From Marinobacter halotolerans (GTDB lineage: Bacteria; Pseudomonadota; Gammaproteobacteria; Pseudomonadales; Oleiphilaceae), in the NCBI RefSeq assembly GCF_008795985.1, contig NZ_VMHP01000001.1, positions 1,488,001 through 1,552,000 of the forward strand: a DNA stretch of 64,000 nucleotides, in the 5' to 3' direction. The translations under genes and the position numbers were made by a program. Numbering within the stretch: the stretch's first letter is position 1; each line of letters starts with the position of its first letter. Below the pieces are notes generated by a model. It saw nothing but the letters and a program-made list of their open reading frames with translations. It ran no database searches and was not told the DNA's origin. Positions 1 to 8,315 of this stretch are shown here, piece by piece.

Positions 1-984
1 CTGGACGGGGGCATCCTGATAGAGCCCCACGAAAAGCCCTCACGGGCGGAAACCATACTGGGCCGGGTCAAGCAGGAGGCGCTGGGCGAGGTACTGGCCC
101 CCAAGGAATTCGGTCCTGATCCGGTTCTGCGGGTGCACACACAGGATTACGTCAACTTTCTGCGAACAAGCTGGGCCGACTGGGCTGCAGAGGGCAAACC
201 CGGGGAGGCCATTCCCGCGGTCTGGCCCGGAAGAGGCATGCGCCAACGGGTACCGAAAGACATTGATGGCCGTCTGGGGTACTACAGTTTTGCCGCTGAA
301 ACCTCCATTACCGACGGCACCTGGGAAGCGGCCTGCGCCTCCGCCAATGTGGCGCTTACCGCACAGGCGCTGGTCGCCGACGGCGAACCGGGAGCCTTCG
401 CGCTCTGCCGTCCGCCGGGTCATCACGCCCACGCCGACCTGTTCGGAGGCTACTGTTTCTTCAATAACGCCGCGATCTCGGCGCAGGCGTTCCGGGATCA
501 GGGGGCAAAACGGGTGGTGGTGCTAGACGTGGATTTCCACCACGGCAACGGCACCCAGAGCATCTTCTACCAGCGCAACGATGTGCTGACCATAAGCCTG
601 CACGGCGACCCGGACCTGGTCTTTCCCCACTTTCTCGGTTTTGAGGATGAGACCGGCGAAGGCGAAGGCAAGGGCTTCAACCTCAATATCGTCTATCCGC
701 CGGGTACCCCGTTCAGTGTCTGGCGCGAGGGGCTGGAAGCCGCCTGCATCCGGATCGCAGCCTATCAACCGGACGCGCTGGTGATCGCCCTGGGCGTGGA
801 CACTTTCGAGGACGACCCGATTTCCTTTTTCAAGCTCACCTCCGCGGATTACCTGCAGATGGGAGAGCAGATCGGAAAGCTGAACCTGCCTACCCTGTTT
901 ACCATGGAAGGCGGCTATGACGTGGACGCCATTGGCGTGAACGTGGTGAATGTGCTGAAGGGATTCGAGCGGGCGCGGCTATAG
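1..984 (+). CDS. histone deacetylase / acetylpolyamine amidohydrolase family protein (5' end outside window)
   Basis: The frame is open from base 1, and the residues before the first possible internal start (GTG at 133) read like the normal N-terminus of this family, so the gene begins left of the window. Zinc-dependent deacetylase motifs are present: RPPGHHAH with the His pair near codons 141-142, then DVDFHHGNGT near codons 176-185 supplying the Asp and His zinc ligands, a third Asp in GVDTFEDD, and a late Gly-Gly-Tyr (EGGYD). These are known to hydrolyse acetyl groups from small amines or acetyl-lysine. The size and the VHTQDYVNFL start region favour acetylpolyamine amidohydrolase, but the substrate is inferred. 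No signal peptide is visible, so it should be cytoplasmic. Its 3' end overlaps the convergent ygjV-like gene by 6 bases. Confidence 0.88.
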   Translation: MDGGILIEPHEKPSRAETILGRVKQEALGEVLAPKEFGPDPVLRVHTQDYVNFLRTSWADWAAEGKPGEAIPAVWPGRGMRQRVPKDIDGRLGYYSFAAETSITDGTWEAACASANVALTAQALVADGEPGAFALCRPPGHHAHADLFGGYCFFNNAAISAQAFRDQGAKRVVVLDVDFHHGNGTQSIFYQRNDVLTISLHGDPDLVFPHFLGFEDETGEGEGKGFNLNIVYPPGTPFSVWREGLEAACIRIAAYQPDALVIALGVDTFEDDPISFFKLTSADYLQMGEQIGKLNLPTLFTMEGGYDVDAIGVNVVNVLKGFERARL

Positions 985-1533
985 ACCGGACTCGTTAAGT
1001 TTTTCAAACGCCTCTGGGTAGCGGCGCTTCATCCGGGCAAGCCGGAAGATGGTGATAAAGTTGGTGACCACCACAAGGCCTTCGGCGAGCGTGCCGCCTA
1101 CCGAACCGATAAGGATATTATTGAGCATCCAGCAAATGGCCGCGGCCGCCAGCATCAAACGCATGGGAATACCGCGGAGCATGAACATACCGACAGTGCC
1201 GAACACGGCGGCGGCAATGGCGAAATAATCCACCGGGCTGCGCCAGGTCAGAACAGCCGCCAGCAGGTTCACAGCCAGAACCGCCAGCATCACCTGCCAG
1301 TTGCCCAGATAGCGCCGGGCCAGCATGATCCGGCCAATCACCAGCAGGCTAAGAACCGCCGCCGTCCAGCTGCCGAACAGGGCGAACTGGGTGGCGAAGG
1401 CCACATTCGCCGAGATCAGCAGAACCATCAGCCGGTCGTCCCGCTTGCTGGCAAAACCCACCAGGCAGAACCCCAGGGCGATCAGGCTGACCACCTGGCC
1501 CGCCATATCGGTATAACTCATGCCCTCAAGCAT
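979..1533 (-). CDS. YgjV-family inner membrane protein
   Basis: A 184-residue, strongly hydrophobic protein with about five or six membrane-spanning stretches and a short basic, cytoplasmic-looking tail (RLARMKRRYPEAFEKL). The pattern and length fit the Imp-YgjV family of bacterial inner membrane proteins, whose function is not known. An alternative ATG lies four codons inside, at 1521. The gene converges on the deacetylase-family gene and overlaps its stop by a few bases. It is separated from the small gene at 1550 by 16 bases and could be co-transcribed with it. Confidence 0.75.
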   Translation of the reverse strand: MLEGMSYTDMAGQVVSLIALGFCLVGFASKRDDRLMVLLISANVAFATQFALFGSWTAAVLSLLVIGRIMLARRYLGNWQVMLAVLAVNLLAAVLTWRSPVDYFAIAAAVFGTVGMFMLRGIPMRLMLAAAAICWMLNNILIGSVGGTLAEGLVVVTNFITIFRLARMKRRYPEAFEKLNESGL

Positions 1534-1549
1534 GGCCTAAAGTTCCGGC

Positions 1550-1759
1550 CTAACGTCTACGATACTCCGGGTCCGTCCAGCAGACCGGCAGGGATTCCCC
1601 GGAAGGGAAGTTCAGGCCGGACTTGTCGAACAACTCCGGATCCTGGGCTTCCTCACCGAAGTGCAAGCTGCCTTTGACCCTGGTTTCATTGGGATCAAAC
1701 AGTGCCAGGGTATCAAGCACTTCGATCATATGACCCGTCGATTTTTCGGCAAGAAACAT
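1550..1759 (-). CDS. small conserved-looking hypothetical protein
   Basis: A 69-residue acidic protein, start set at the ATG at 1759 because it is preceded by a strong ribosome-binding site (GGAGGAG, five bases of spacing). A longer open frame exists to 1780 but has no such site. The sequence has no signal peptide, membrane segment or Cys pair and I do not recognise a named domain. It lies between ahpF and the ygjV-like gene, all on the same strand, 40 bases downstream of the ahpF stop. It could be the last gene of an ahpF transcript. No function is assigned. Confidence 0.55.
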   Translation of the reverse strand: MFLAEKSTGHMIEVLDTLALFDPNETRVKGSLHFGEEAQDPELFDKSGLNFPSGESLPVCWTDPEYRRR

Positions 1760-1799
1760 ACTCGCTCCTCCGGAGATCACTGACGGTTAATGAAGCAGC

Positions 1800-3395
1800 T
1801 CAGGCCGCCTGTTCGTCACTCTCGCTGTCATCCACCGAGTTTCGAATCAGGAAGTCGAAGGCACTCAACGCTGCTTTAGAGCCGTCGCCCATGGAAATCA
1901 CAATCTGCTTGTAGGGTACGGTAGTTGCGTCCCCCGCTGCAAAAATACCCGGAATGGAGGTTTCGCCGCGCTCATCAACGATGATCTCGCCATGCTGGCT
2001 CAGTTCAATGGAACCCCTCAGCCATTCGGTGTTGGGGATCAGACCAATCTGGATGAACACACCTTCCAGCGATACGTCATGCACCTCGCCGCTTTGACGA
2101 TCCTTGTACTTCAGACCGCTAACCTTGCCGCCTTCACCAAAGATTTCCGTAGTCTGGGCCGAGGTCAGGATTTCCACGTTTTTCAGGCTGCGCAATTTCT
2201 TCTGCAGTACGTCGTCCGCTTTCAGTTCATCGGCGAATTCCAGCAACGTCACGTGGCCGACGATACCCGCCAGGTCGATGGCCGCTTCCACACCGGAGTT
2301 GCCGCCACCAATCACCGACACGCGCTTGCCCTTGAAAAGGGGGCCGTCACAGTGGGGGCAGTAGGCCACGCCCTTATTGCGGTACTCTTCCTCGCCGGGC
2401 ACACCGAGCTGGCGCCAGCGGGCGCCGGTGGACAGTACCAGCGTGCGGGATTTCAGCGACGCGCCATTAGCCAGCTGTATCTCGTGATGCCCGCCGCGGC
2501 TTGCAGCTGGAATCAGCTTTTCCGCCCGCTGCAGATTCATGATATCCACGTCGTACTCTTTAACGTGCTGCTCCATGGCCGCAACCAGTTTCGGGCCTTC
2601 GGTATAAGGCACGGAAATCAGGTTCTCGATGCCCATGGTATCTGCCACCTGGCCACCAAACCGTTCCGCCACGATACCGGTGGAAATGCCCTTACGGGCG
2701 GCGTATATAGCCGCAGAGGAGCCAGCCGGGCCACCGCCGACAACCAGCACTTCAAACGGGTCCTTGTGCCGGAGCTTTTCCGCTTCCCGGGCTTCGGCAC
2801 CGGTGTCCAGCCTGGCGACGATTTCCGCCAGCGACATCCGGCCCTGACCGAAGGGCTCGCCGTTCATGTAGACGCTAGGCACCGCCATGACTTCCCGCTG
2901 CTCCACTTCATCCTGGAACAGGGCACCGTCGATGGCAGTGTGCTTCACGCCGGGATTGAGCACGCTCATCAGATTCAAGGCCTGAACCACGTCGGGGCAG
3001 TTCTGGCAGGACAGCGAGTAATAGGTCTCGAATTCAAAGTTACCGTCCAGGTCACGGACCTGCTGAAGCAGTTCCTCGGTTTCCCGTGACGGATGCCCGC
3101 CGACCTGCAACAGGGCCAGAACCAGTGAGGTGAACTCGTGGCCCATGGGGATACCGGCGAAACGCACACTGATGTCGTCGCTACCAACCCGGGTAATGGC
3201 AAAAGACGGCCTGCGGACATCGCTGGATTCTTCCGTGCGCAGGCTGATCTTCTCCGACATGGGCTCCAATTCATCCAACAGCTGCTTCAGCTCCTGGGAT
3301 TTGGCGCTGTCGTCATAGGCTGCCACCAGCTCGATCGGCTGTTGCAGCTTGGCCATATAGGCTTTCAACTGTTCCTTGATGTTGGCATCCAACAT
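1800..3395 (-). CDS. ahpF: alkyl hydroperoxide reductase subunit F (AhpF)
   Basis: NADH-dependent flavoprotein disulfide reductase that recycles AhpC. The start at 3395 is supported by AGAGGAGC just upstream and gives 531 residues, close to the usual 520 or so. An N-terminal tandem thioredoxin-like domain carries the CQNC redox pair at Cys130/Cys133. An FAD-binding GGGPAG motif follows near residue 220, then the second redox pair CPHC at Cys346/Cys349, a NAD-binding GGGNSG near 363, and the GIFAAGD flavin motif near the C-terminus. All key elements are intact. It follows ahpC on the same strand, but a hairpin terminator and an AT-rich leader lie between, so it probably has its own promoter. 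Confidence 0.97.
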   Translation of the reverse strand: MLDANIKEQLKAYMAKLQQPIELVAAYDDSAKSQELKQLLDELEPMSEKISLRTEESSDVRRPSFAITRVGSDDISVRFAGIPMGHEFTSLVLALLQVGGHPSRETEELLQQVRDLDGNFEFETYYSLSCQNCPDVVQALNLMSVLNPGVKHTAIDGALFQDEVEQREVMAVPSVYMNGEPFGQGRMSLAEIVARLDTGAEAREAEKLRHKDPFEVLVVGGGPAGSSAAIYAARKGISTGIVAERFGGQVADTMGIENLISVPYTEGPKLVAAMEQHVKEYDVDIMNLQRAEKLIPAASRGGHHEIQLANGASLKSRTLVLSTGARWRQLGVPGEEEYRNKGVAYCPHCDGPLFKGKRVSVIGGGNSGVEAAIDLAGIVGHVTLLEFADELKADDVLQKKLRSLKNVEILTSAQTTEIFGEGGKVSGLKYKDRQSGEVHDVSLEGVFIQIGLIPNTEWLRGSIELSQHGEIIVDERGETSIPGIFAAGDATTVPYKQIVISMGDGSKAALSAFDFLIRNSVDDSESDEQAA

Positions 3396-3474
3396 GAAAA
3401 GCTCCTCTTTGAAGATCAGATAACACTGCGAATCGTTAGCCACAAACGATACGGACCGACCGTCTAAAGCTCAA

Positions 3475-3511
3475 ATTAATTGCTATTAAATACTTAATAG
3501 GGCTTCACTAT
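3475..3511 (-). promoter_or_regulatory. weak OxyR-like site upstream of ahpF
   Basis: In the AT-rich leader between ahpC and ahpF there is one exact ATAG-N7-CTAT unit (3497-3511). Extending the four-tetrad OxyR pattern leftward gives ATTA and TTAA in the other two tetrad positions, so only half of the site is good. It lies about 80-115 bases before the ahpF start, which suits a promoter-proximal activator. This is a pattern match only. Confidence 0.3.
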
Positions 3512-3537
3512 TTTGTGATTTTATCGGCCACAAAGAC

Positions 3538-3562
3538 AGAAGGCCCGCAATGCGGGCCTTCT
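3538..3562 (-). terminator. hairpin terminator behind ahpC
   Basis: A perfect GC-rich inverted repeat, AGAAGGCCCGCA / TGCGGGCCTTCT, lies 48 bases after the ahpC stop. The following T-tract on the minus strand is weak (TCTTTG), so it may slow rather than fully stop transcription into ahpF. Confidence 0.65.
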
Positions 3563-3609
3563 GACAGGCATTGCGACGCGTCTTTCCGTCGCTTTAAGCA
3601 GTATTGTGC

Positions 3610-4173
3610 TTAGATCTTGCCAACGAGGTCCAGTGACGGAGTCAGTGTTTCCTCGCCTTCTTTCCACTTGGCGGGGCAGACTTCGCCCGGGTGCTTGCGC
3701 ACGTACTGAGCGGCTTTCACTTTGCGCATCAGATCGTCTGCGTCACGGCCGATACCTTCCGCAGTGATTTCCATTGCCTGGATAACGCCATCCGGATCAA
3801 TCAGGAAGGTGGCGCGGTCCGCCAGGCCCTGGCCTTCACGCATCACGCCGAAGTTGTTGGTGATGGTGCCAGTCTGGTCGCCAACCATGTAGTAGTTGAT
3901 CTTGCCAATGGTGTCTGAGCTGCTGTGCCATGCTTTGTGGGTGAAGTGGGTGTCGGTAGACACGGAGAACACTTCCACGCCCAGCTTCTGCAGTTCTTCG
4001 TACTTGTCTGCCACGTCGCCCAGCTCAGTCGGGCATACAAAGGTGAAGTCGGCCGGGTAGAAGAAAAATACAGCCCATTTACCTTTTACATCAGCGTCTG
4101 AAACCTCGACAAACTCGCCATTTTTGAACGCCGTGGCTTTGAATGGTTTGATTTCGCTGTTAATTACACCCAT
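3610..4173 (-). CDS. ahpC: alkyl hydroperoxide reductase subunit C, typical 2-Cys peroxiredoxin
   Basis: Reduces hydrogen peroxide and organic hydroperoxides in the cytoplasm, using electrons from AhpF. The 187-residue length is exactly the family norm. The peroxidatic Cys47 is in the FVCPTE motif, the resolving Cys166 is in GEVCPAKW, and Thr44/Arg near 120 of the active site are in place. It is the AhpC1-type sequence ([10 protein letters not shown] start). A convincing OxyR-like site lies about 100-135 bases upstream (4271-4307), which fits peroxide induction, and ahpF follows downstream behind a hairpin. Confidence 0.97.
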   Translation of the reverse strand: MGVINSEIKPFKATAFKNGEFVEVSDADVKGKWAVFFFYPADFTFVCPTELGDVADKYEELQKLGVEVFSVSTDTHFTHKAWHSSSDTIGKINYYMVGDQTGTITNNFGVMREGQGLADRATFLIDPDGVIQAMEITAEGIGRDADDLMRKVKAAQYVRKHPGEVCPAKWKEGEETLTPSLDLVGKI

Positions 4174-4270
4174 CAGTTAAAACTCCTGGAATTTGTGGAA
4201 TGAATAAAGGGAATCGTAAATACCTTAAAGAAGTGGGCGCCAAAATAGTAATTTCAAGCCCAACAAACAA

Positions 4271-4307
4271 ATAGATTATCCTTAGACAAACTATAGGATA
4301 TAGCTAT
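4271..4307 (-). promoter_or_regulatory. OxyR-like binding site upstream of ahpC
   Basis: On the minus strand the 37-base stretch has the spacing tetrad-N7-tetrad-N7-tetrad-N7-tetrad with ATAG, CTAT, CTAA, CTAT. Three of the four tetrads match the known OxyR consensus (ATAG-N7-CTAT-N7-ATAG-N7-CTAT) exactly. It sits about 100 bases before the ahpC start and overlaps the last codons of the neighbouring solute-binding-protein gene. Confidence 0.65.
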
Positions 4308-5581
4308 TGCTGGTCGGTGCGTTCGAGAATACTTGTCAGCGTTGCCAGAGTGGCATCGACGGAGAGCCCACCATTGAGGAAGTGAACGAAAGTGTCCATG
4401 GCGGGCGTCGACTTTGAACGGGGCATCTGCCGATCAAAGAACTGGGAATAGCCGCTGGCTCTTTGCAGAATAGCGTTGCCGGTGGCCACCAGCCTGTCTT
4501 CCGGTTCCGGGGCCTGACGGTTCGGAGCGATGGTACCAAGCTGGCGATTGAACCAGCCCTGGATGTCCGGCCGGGCCACAAACTGCAGAAAAAGCTCGGC
4601 CTCCTTCACATTGCGCGCCCGGCTGGGAATAAACAGCAGATCGGTGGGAGCCTCTTCTGCCATCGGATGCCCAGAGTTCATAGTGGGGAACGGGAACAAG
4701 CCCATATCCTCTACCAGCTGGTCCGGGAACTGCGGCACCACAAACCCGCCCATCAACATCATGCCCGCCTGCCGCTGATAGAGGTACGGCAACGCGCTGC
4801 GCCAGCTTGTCTCGCTGTGCCCGGACAGGAAAAAATTCCGGTCGATGAGATCCTGCCAGGCGTTGAACACCCGGCGGACGCGTTCATCGTCAAAGTCTTC
4901 GCGACCTGCCAGCAAATCTTTGTGGAACTCGAGGCCGTTGGTTCGCAGATTCAGGTAGTCAAACCAGGCTGCGGCAGGCCAGCGCGCTTCCGACCCGAGG
5001 GCGATCGGGGTGATGCCCTCTGCTTTCAGGGCCTCCCCGACTTCCAGAAACTCATTCCAGGTTTCCGGCGGCGTCAGGCCCAGGCGCTTGAACAGGGATT
5101 TCCGGTAATAGATGCCCCAGTGATAGTACGAGATAGGCAACCCCATGGGCTGGCCATCGTGCATCACGACACCGCTGACTGAAGGGGGGAATGCCTCATC
5201 CCACTGCCGGGACTGCCAGAGGTTGGTAATGGGCCGAACCAGGCCCTCGCGGTAAAACTCCGCCATCAGGTATCCGGCAAAATAGAACAGGACATCCGGC
5301 GCATCGTCAGGCTGGCGCAGCCAGGTCTCAATCCTGGCCTTGTAGTCTTCCTGCTCGTACTCGCGATGACGCACATCGATCTGTGGGTAGGCACGTTCGA
5401 AACGTTCAATCAGCCTCTGATAGACCAGCCGCTGTTCGCCGCCTGACACCATCAGCCTGAGGTTCAGCGCCCCCTTCATTGGCTCCGACAGCTCAGTGGC
5501 CTGGGCGGACAGTATCACCACCAAAGAGACGATAATAATTCTACAGAAGCCTGCAGCAGGCAGGCTCAGACATCGGAACAT
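4304..5581 (-). CDS. ABC transporter extracellular solute-binding protein (family 1)
   Basis: A 425-residue periplasmic binding protein of the maltose/sugar type. A signal peptide is visible at residues 10-28 (IIIVSLVVILSAQA), followed by the family start LRLMVSGGEQRLVYQRLIERFE and the typical SYYHWGIYYRKSLFKRLGL and PETWNEFLEVGEAL segments. No permease or ATPase genes are adjacent, so it is an orphan receptor; it might feed a remote transporter or act as a sensor. A TTG codon lies directly before the ATG used here. The start is only 7 bases from a strong inverted repeat (5589-5629) and has no clear ribosome-binding site, which could limit translation. The substrate is unknown. Confidence 0.8.
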   Translation of the reverse strand: MFRCLSLPAAGFCRIIIVSLVVILSAQATELSEPMKGALNLRLMVSGGEQRLVYQRLIERFERAYPQIDVRHREYEQEDYKARIETWLRQPDDAPDVLFYFAGYLMAEFYREGLVRPITNLWQSRQWDEAFPPSVSGVVMHDGQPMGLPISYYHWGIYYRKSLFKRLGLTPPETWNEFLEVGEALKAEGITPIALGSEARWPAAAWFDYLNLRTNGLEFHKDLLAGREDFDDERVRRVFNAWQDLIDRNFFLSGHSETSWRSALPYLYQRQAGMMLMGGFVVPQFPDQLVEDMGLFPFPTMNSGHPMAEEAPTDLLFIPSRARNVKEAELFLQFVARPDIQGWFNRQLGTIAPNRQAPEPEDRLVATGNAILQRASGYSQFFDRQMPRSKSTPAMDTFVHFLNGGLSVDATLATLTSILERTDQQ

Positions 5582-5588
5582 CAATCGA

Positions 5589-5629
5589 CTCGGCTAGGTT
5601 GGACGTTAAGTCATCCAAGTCTAGCCGAG
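5589..5629. repeat. strong inverted repeat directly before the solute-binding-protein start
   Basis: CTCGGCTAG at 5589-5597 pairs with CTAGCCGAG at 5621-5629, and an inner TTGGA/TCCAA pair extends the stem. A CTTTTG run follows on the plus strand, none on the minus strand. It may end plus-strand (antisense) transcription, separate the 5643 gene from the 4304 gene, or fold in the 5' leader of the latter. Confidence 0.6.
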
Positions 5630-5642
5630 CTTTTGGCGGATT

Positions 5643-5975
5643 TCAGCCTGCAAGGGAAAGCGGTGACACATCGGCAGGGTCCGGACGCTCGCCAGCTTTC
5701 TCTTTTACCTCAAAGACGTGGTAAGCCTCAGGCCCGAACGGGTCCAGGGCGGTGTCCACGTACTCGTAGGCAGAAGGCACCGGATCGCCAGAAAATGCCA
5801 CCATAAACTTCCGTTCAAGCTCTGGCAGATCCACCTTCAACGGCTGTTCTACCCAGAGAAAAACCGCTTTGTCGGGTACCAGATATTCGCAACGGACCAC
5901 CCGGCAGCCGGGTTTCAACTTCAGGGTGGTCGGCTGCCCTGCACTGTCTAGCCTGAATTTGTGAATGGTTTTCAT
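5643..5975 (-). CDS. small conserved hypothetical protein (DUF7352-like)
   Basis: A 110-residue soluble protein beginning MKTIHKFRLD, preceded by a good AGGAG ribosome-binding site. The start region with alternating hydrophobic residues and the LKPGCRVVRCEY segment resembles small all-beta proteins annotated as DUF7352, but this assignment is from memory and weak. No signal peptide or membrane segment. It is transcribed in the same direction as the solute-binding-protein gene but separated from it by an inverted repeat. No function can be given. Confidence 0.6.
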   Translation of the reverse strand: MKTIHKFRLDSAGQPTTLKLKPGCRVVRCEYLVPDKAVFLWVEQPLKVDLPELERKFMVAFSGDPVPSAYEYVDTALDPFGPEAYHVFEVKEKAGERPDPADVSPLSLAG

Positions 5976-6057
5976 GGTCCCATCTCCTGTTGTGGGTAAC
6001 TAACACAGGAACATTGTCGGGCACCGTATAAACAAAAAGAATCGACTTTTTTACTAT

Positions 6058-6975
6058 TTATTGATCGATTTTCTCGAGCCTTTCGCCCAGCTCCGGGCGC
6101 TCCTTGATCAACTCCGCCACTGCGGTATTGTGGGTTTTCCCCGAGCGGGTAACCGCATAGAGCGTGTCCCGCACCTCGGTAATGCGGGCAATGTGCTCTA
6201 CCTGATACTGACGGCAGACCTCGTCCCGGATGGCCGTGGGCGCCGCGAAATACCCCAGGCCCTGCCGGCCGAATACCTTGATCAGCGCGCTGTCGTCGAC
6301 TTCGGCCACGACCTTTACCTGTATGCTCTGGACCGCGAACCAGTTCATCAGTGCCGTTACGTAGGGCGCTTTCAGGGAAGTTGCCAGAAAAGGCTGGCCA
6401 TCAAGACTTCTCGGAAACCTTTCCCGCAGCGTTTCCGCCAGTTCCGGCGCTGCGAACAGCGACATGGAGGACGCCCCCAAACGGTAGGTGCGGAAGCGGC
6501 CCGCCTCGTCGGACCCCGGCTGACGATCGGTCAGCACCACCTCCAGTTCCCGCTGGGCCAGGCGCTTGAGAAGTTCGTCCGGATCTCCGGTATGGCAGCT
6601 CAGGCGCACTTCCCGTTTCAGCGTCAGCACCGGCGCGGTCAGGTGGTAGGCGATCAGTTTATGGACAGACGCCGCAATGCCGATGTCCAGCCGCAGCGGG
6701 CGGTCTTCCGGCGGCTGACGAATCACATCCGACAGCGCCTGGGCGGTCTGGAACATTTCATCGGCGTAGCCCAGTACCGTCTGGCCAAAGTCCGTCAGTT
6801 GCAGCGAACGATTGGCCCGGCGAAACAGCGCCCCGCCCAGTGAGGCCTCAAACGTGGCCAGCTGCCCGCTCAGGGTCTGGGGCGTCAGGTCCAGATGCTC
6901 GGCGGCCCTCACGATGGAGCCTTCCCGGGCGATGGTCCAGAAATAGAACAGATGGCGAAGGTTCAGGTTGTCCAC
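6058..6975 (-). CDS. nhaR: NhaR-like LysR-family transcriptional activator
   Basis: A 305-residue LysR regulator. The start is set at the GTG at 6975, preceded by GGAGA, because the N-terminus then reads VDNLNLRHLFYFWTIAREGS, the same layout as E. coli NhaR (NYNHLYYFW). The winged helix-turn-helix covers about residues 5-62 and includes LTPQTLSGQLATFE; the rest is the effector-binding domain. NhaR family members respond to Na+ and activate Na+/H+ antiporter genes. It starts one base after the stop of the anti-sigma gene, so it is the third gene of a sigma/anti-sigma/nhaR operon. The antiporter gene nhaB is about 8 kb away in the same window, a plausible but untested target. Confidence 0.85.
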   Translation of the reverse strand: MDNLNLRHLFYFWTIAREGSIVRAAEHLDLTPQTLSGQLATFEASLGGALFRRANRSLQLTDFGQTVLGYADEMFQTAQALSDVIRQPPEDRPLRLDIGIAASVHKLIAYHLTAPVLTLKREVRLSCHTGDPDELLKRLAQRELEVVLTDRQPGSDEAGRFRTYRLGASSMSLFAAPELAETLRERFPRSLDGQPFLATSLKAPYVTALMNWFAVQSIQVKVVAEVDDSALIKVFGRQGLGYFAAPTAIRDEVCRQYQVEHIARITEVRDTLYAVTRSGKTHNTAVAELIKERPELGERLEKIDQ

Positions 6976-6976
6976 A

Positions 6977-7699
6977 TCAGTTTCTCCATTGCCCCTGGAG
7001 CAGCTCACGCTCCTTTTCAGGACCAATCGGCGGGCCGGCCATCATCCGGTCCAGGGTGCTATCAAGCACACTGCCACCACTGGCGGTCTGATAGGTACTG
7101 GCTTCCGGCAGTGGCCCGGCCTTGACCCGGGCAACCTGCTCCCAGCTTCTCGCGTTAGTAAGGCAGGCAATCTGCTCGGAAGCCTCGCCATCCGATACCA
7201 GACGGAACTGCCGGCACCATTCCCCGGCCTGGTTCCGGAAGGTCAGCCTGGGGGTCAGGGTTGCCTGGCCACCGACCTGGTGAATCTCGCCACTAGGCCG
7301 GGTATCCAGCGCCTGGGCAACCGTCTGCCAGGAAGGGTCGCCGGAGGATGGCATACCGAACCACTGCATCAACGCCACACCGGCAACAACCGCAGCCGCT
7401 ACTGCCTTCCCGGCATGACCACGCAGCGTGCGCCACCAGGGGAAGGTCACCACATTATCCGGTGACGCAGCGGTGTCCGGGGCCGGCTCCTGTTCCAGCA
7501 GCCGCGTCACTGATTCCGGCATGGGCCGATCATCAATGGCGGCATAGTGCTCCTGCAACTGCGCGTCCACCGAGGCCATTTCAGCCAGCCGGTCGGCCAG
7601 GGTCGGGTCCTGCGCAAGCTGGTGCCTCACAGCCTCCATTTCCGCGTCGGTCAATTCACGATCAAGGAACGCCGACAGGGTTTCGTCTGTCATCTTCAT
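6977..7699 (-). CDS. anti-sigma factor, membrane-anchored
   Basis: A 240-residue single-pass membrane protein encoded directly after an ECF sigma gene and overlapping it by 4 bases, the classic arrangement of sigma and anti-sigma pairs. Residues 1-50 (ETLSAFLDRELTDAEMEAV) form the helical anti-sigma domain, but the zinc-binding HxxxCxxC signature is absent. One membrane segment spans about residues 96-115, followed by a periplasmic domain containing two Cys residues that could form a disulfide. It should hold the sigma factor at the inner membrane until an envelope signal arrives. The identity of the signal is unknown. Confidence 0.8.
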   Translation of the reverse strand: MKMTDETLSAFLDRELTDAEMEAVRHQLAQDPTLADRLAEMASVDAQLQEHYAAIDDRPMPESVTRLLEQEPAPDTAASPDNVVTFPWWRTLRGHAGKAVAAAVVAGVALMQWFGMPSSGDPSWQTVAQALDTRPSGEIHQVGGQATLTPRLTFRNQAGEWCRQFRLVSDGEASEQIACLTNARSWEQVARVKAGPLPEASTYQTASGGSVLDSTLDRMMAGPPIGPEKERELLQGQWRN

Positions 7700-8193
7700 G
7701 AATCGGTCCTCATGGTTACGGGCGTCAAGGCCTCACCCAGCGCGGCTCTGGCGCGGGCCAACCGGCTCATCACCGTGCCTTTCGGCACATCGAGAATCTC
7801 GGCAACAATCTTGTAGGGCATGCCCTGCAACGCCACCAGGGAGATAATCTGGCGCTGGTCTTCCGGCAGCCGCGACATGGCCGCATCCACCCGGTTCCAT
7901 TCGATCTCTTTGGTGGTCTGATGCTGGCCGTCCACGACCTGTCCGTCCGTCAGCTCCGGCTGCTCCGCCGCTTCCCGCCGAACCTTTTTGGCCCGGCATT
8001 CGTCTATCCAGACATTGCGGCAGATTCGGAATGCCCACTTGGTCAGGTCGGCGTCCTGCGGCATATCGCGGGTCAATAGACGTTCCACGGTATTCTGCAG
8101 CAGGTCGTCTGCCTCATCCATGGACCCGGTGAGCGAATAGGCAAAGCGCCTGAGCCTCGGTAATAGTTCGGTGATTTCCTGTCGCATAGACAT
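7696..8193 (-). CDS. ECF-type RNA polymerase sigma factor
   Basis: A 165-residue sigma-70 family protein with region 2 at about residues 10-75 (DEADDLLQNTVERLL, WAFRICRNVWIDE) and region 4 at about 105-155 (RLPEDQRQIISLVALQGMPYKI and GTVMSRLARARAAL). The short linker and lack of regions 1 and 3 define the extracytoplasmic function group. It is the first gene of the operon with its anti-sigma factor and nhaR. It is divergent from the secreted protease gene, whose upstream region contains GGAATTT followed at about ECF spacing by CGTT, a possible target promoter. Confidence 0.9.
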   Translation of the reverse strand: MSMRQEITELLPRLRRFAYSLTGSMDEADDLLQNTVERLLTRDMPQDADLTKWAFRICRNVWIDECRAKKVRREAAEQPELTDGQVVDGQHQTTKEIEWNRVDAAMSRLPEDQRQIISLVALQGMPYKIVAEILDVPKGTVMSRLARARAALGEALTPVTMRTDS

Positions 8194-8315
8194 CTTTTAT
8201 GTTGAGTGTTACCGATAAGACGGCTCGGATCGGGTTTTATTCCAGAGAGCGGGGGAATTTATCCCGCGCTCAGCCGTTATACCTTATGAAATACTCTCAA
8301 GTCCGGATGGGAACC

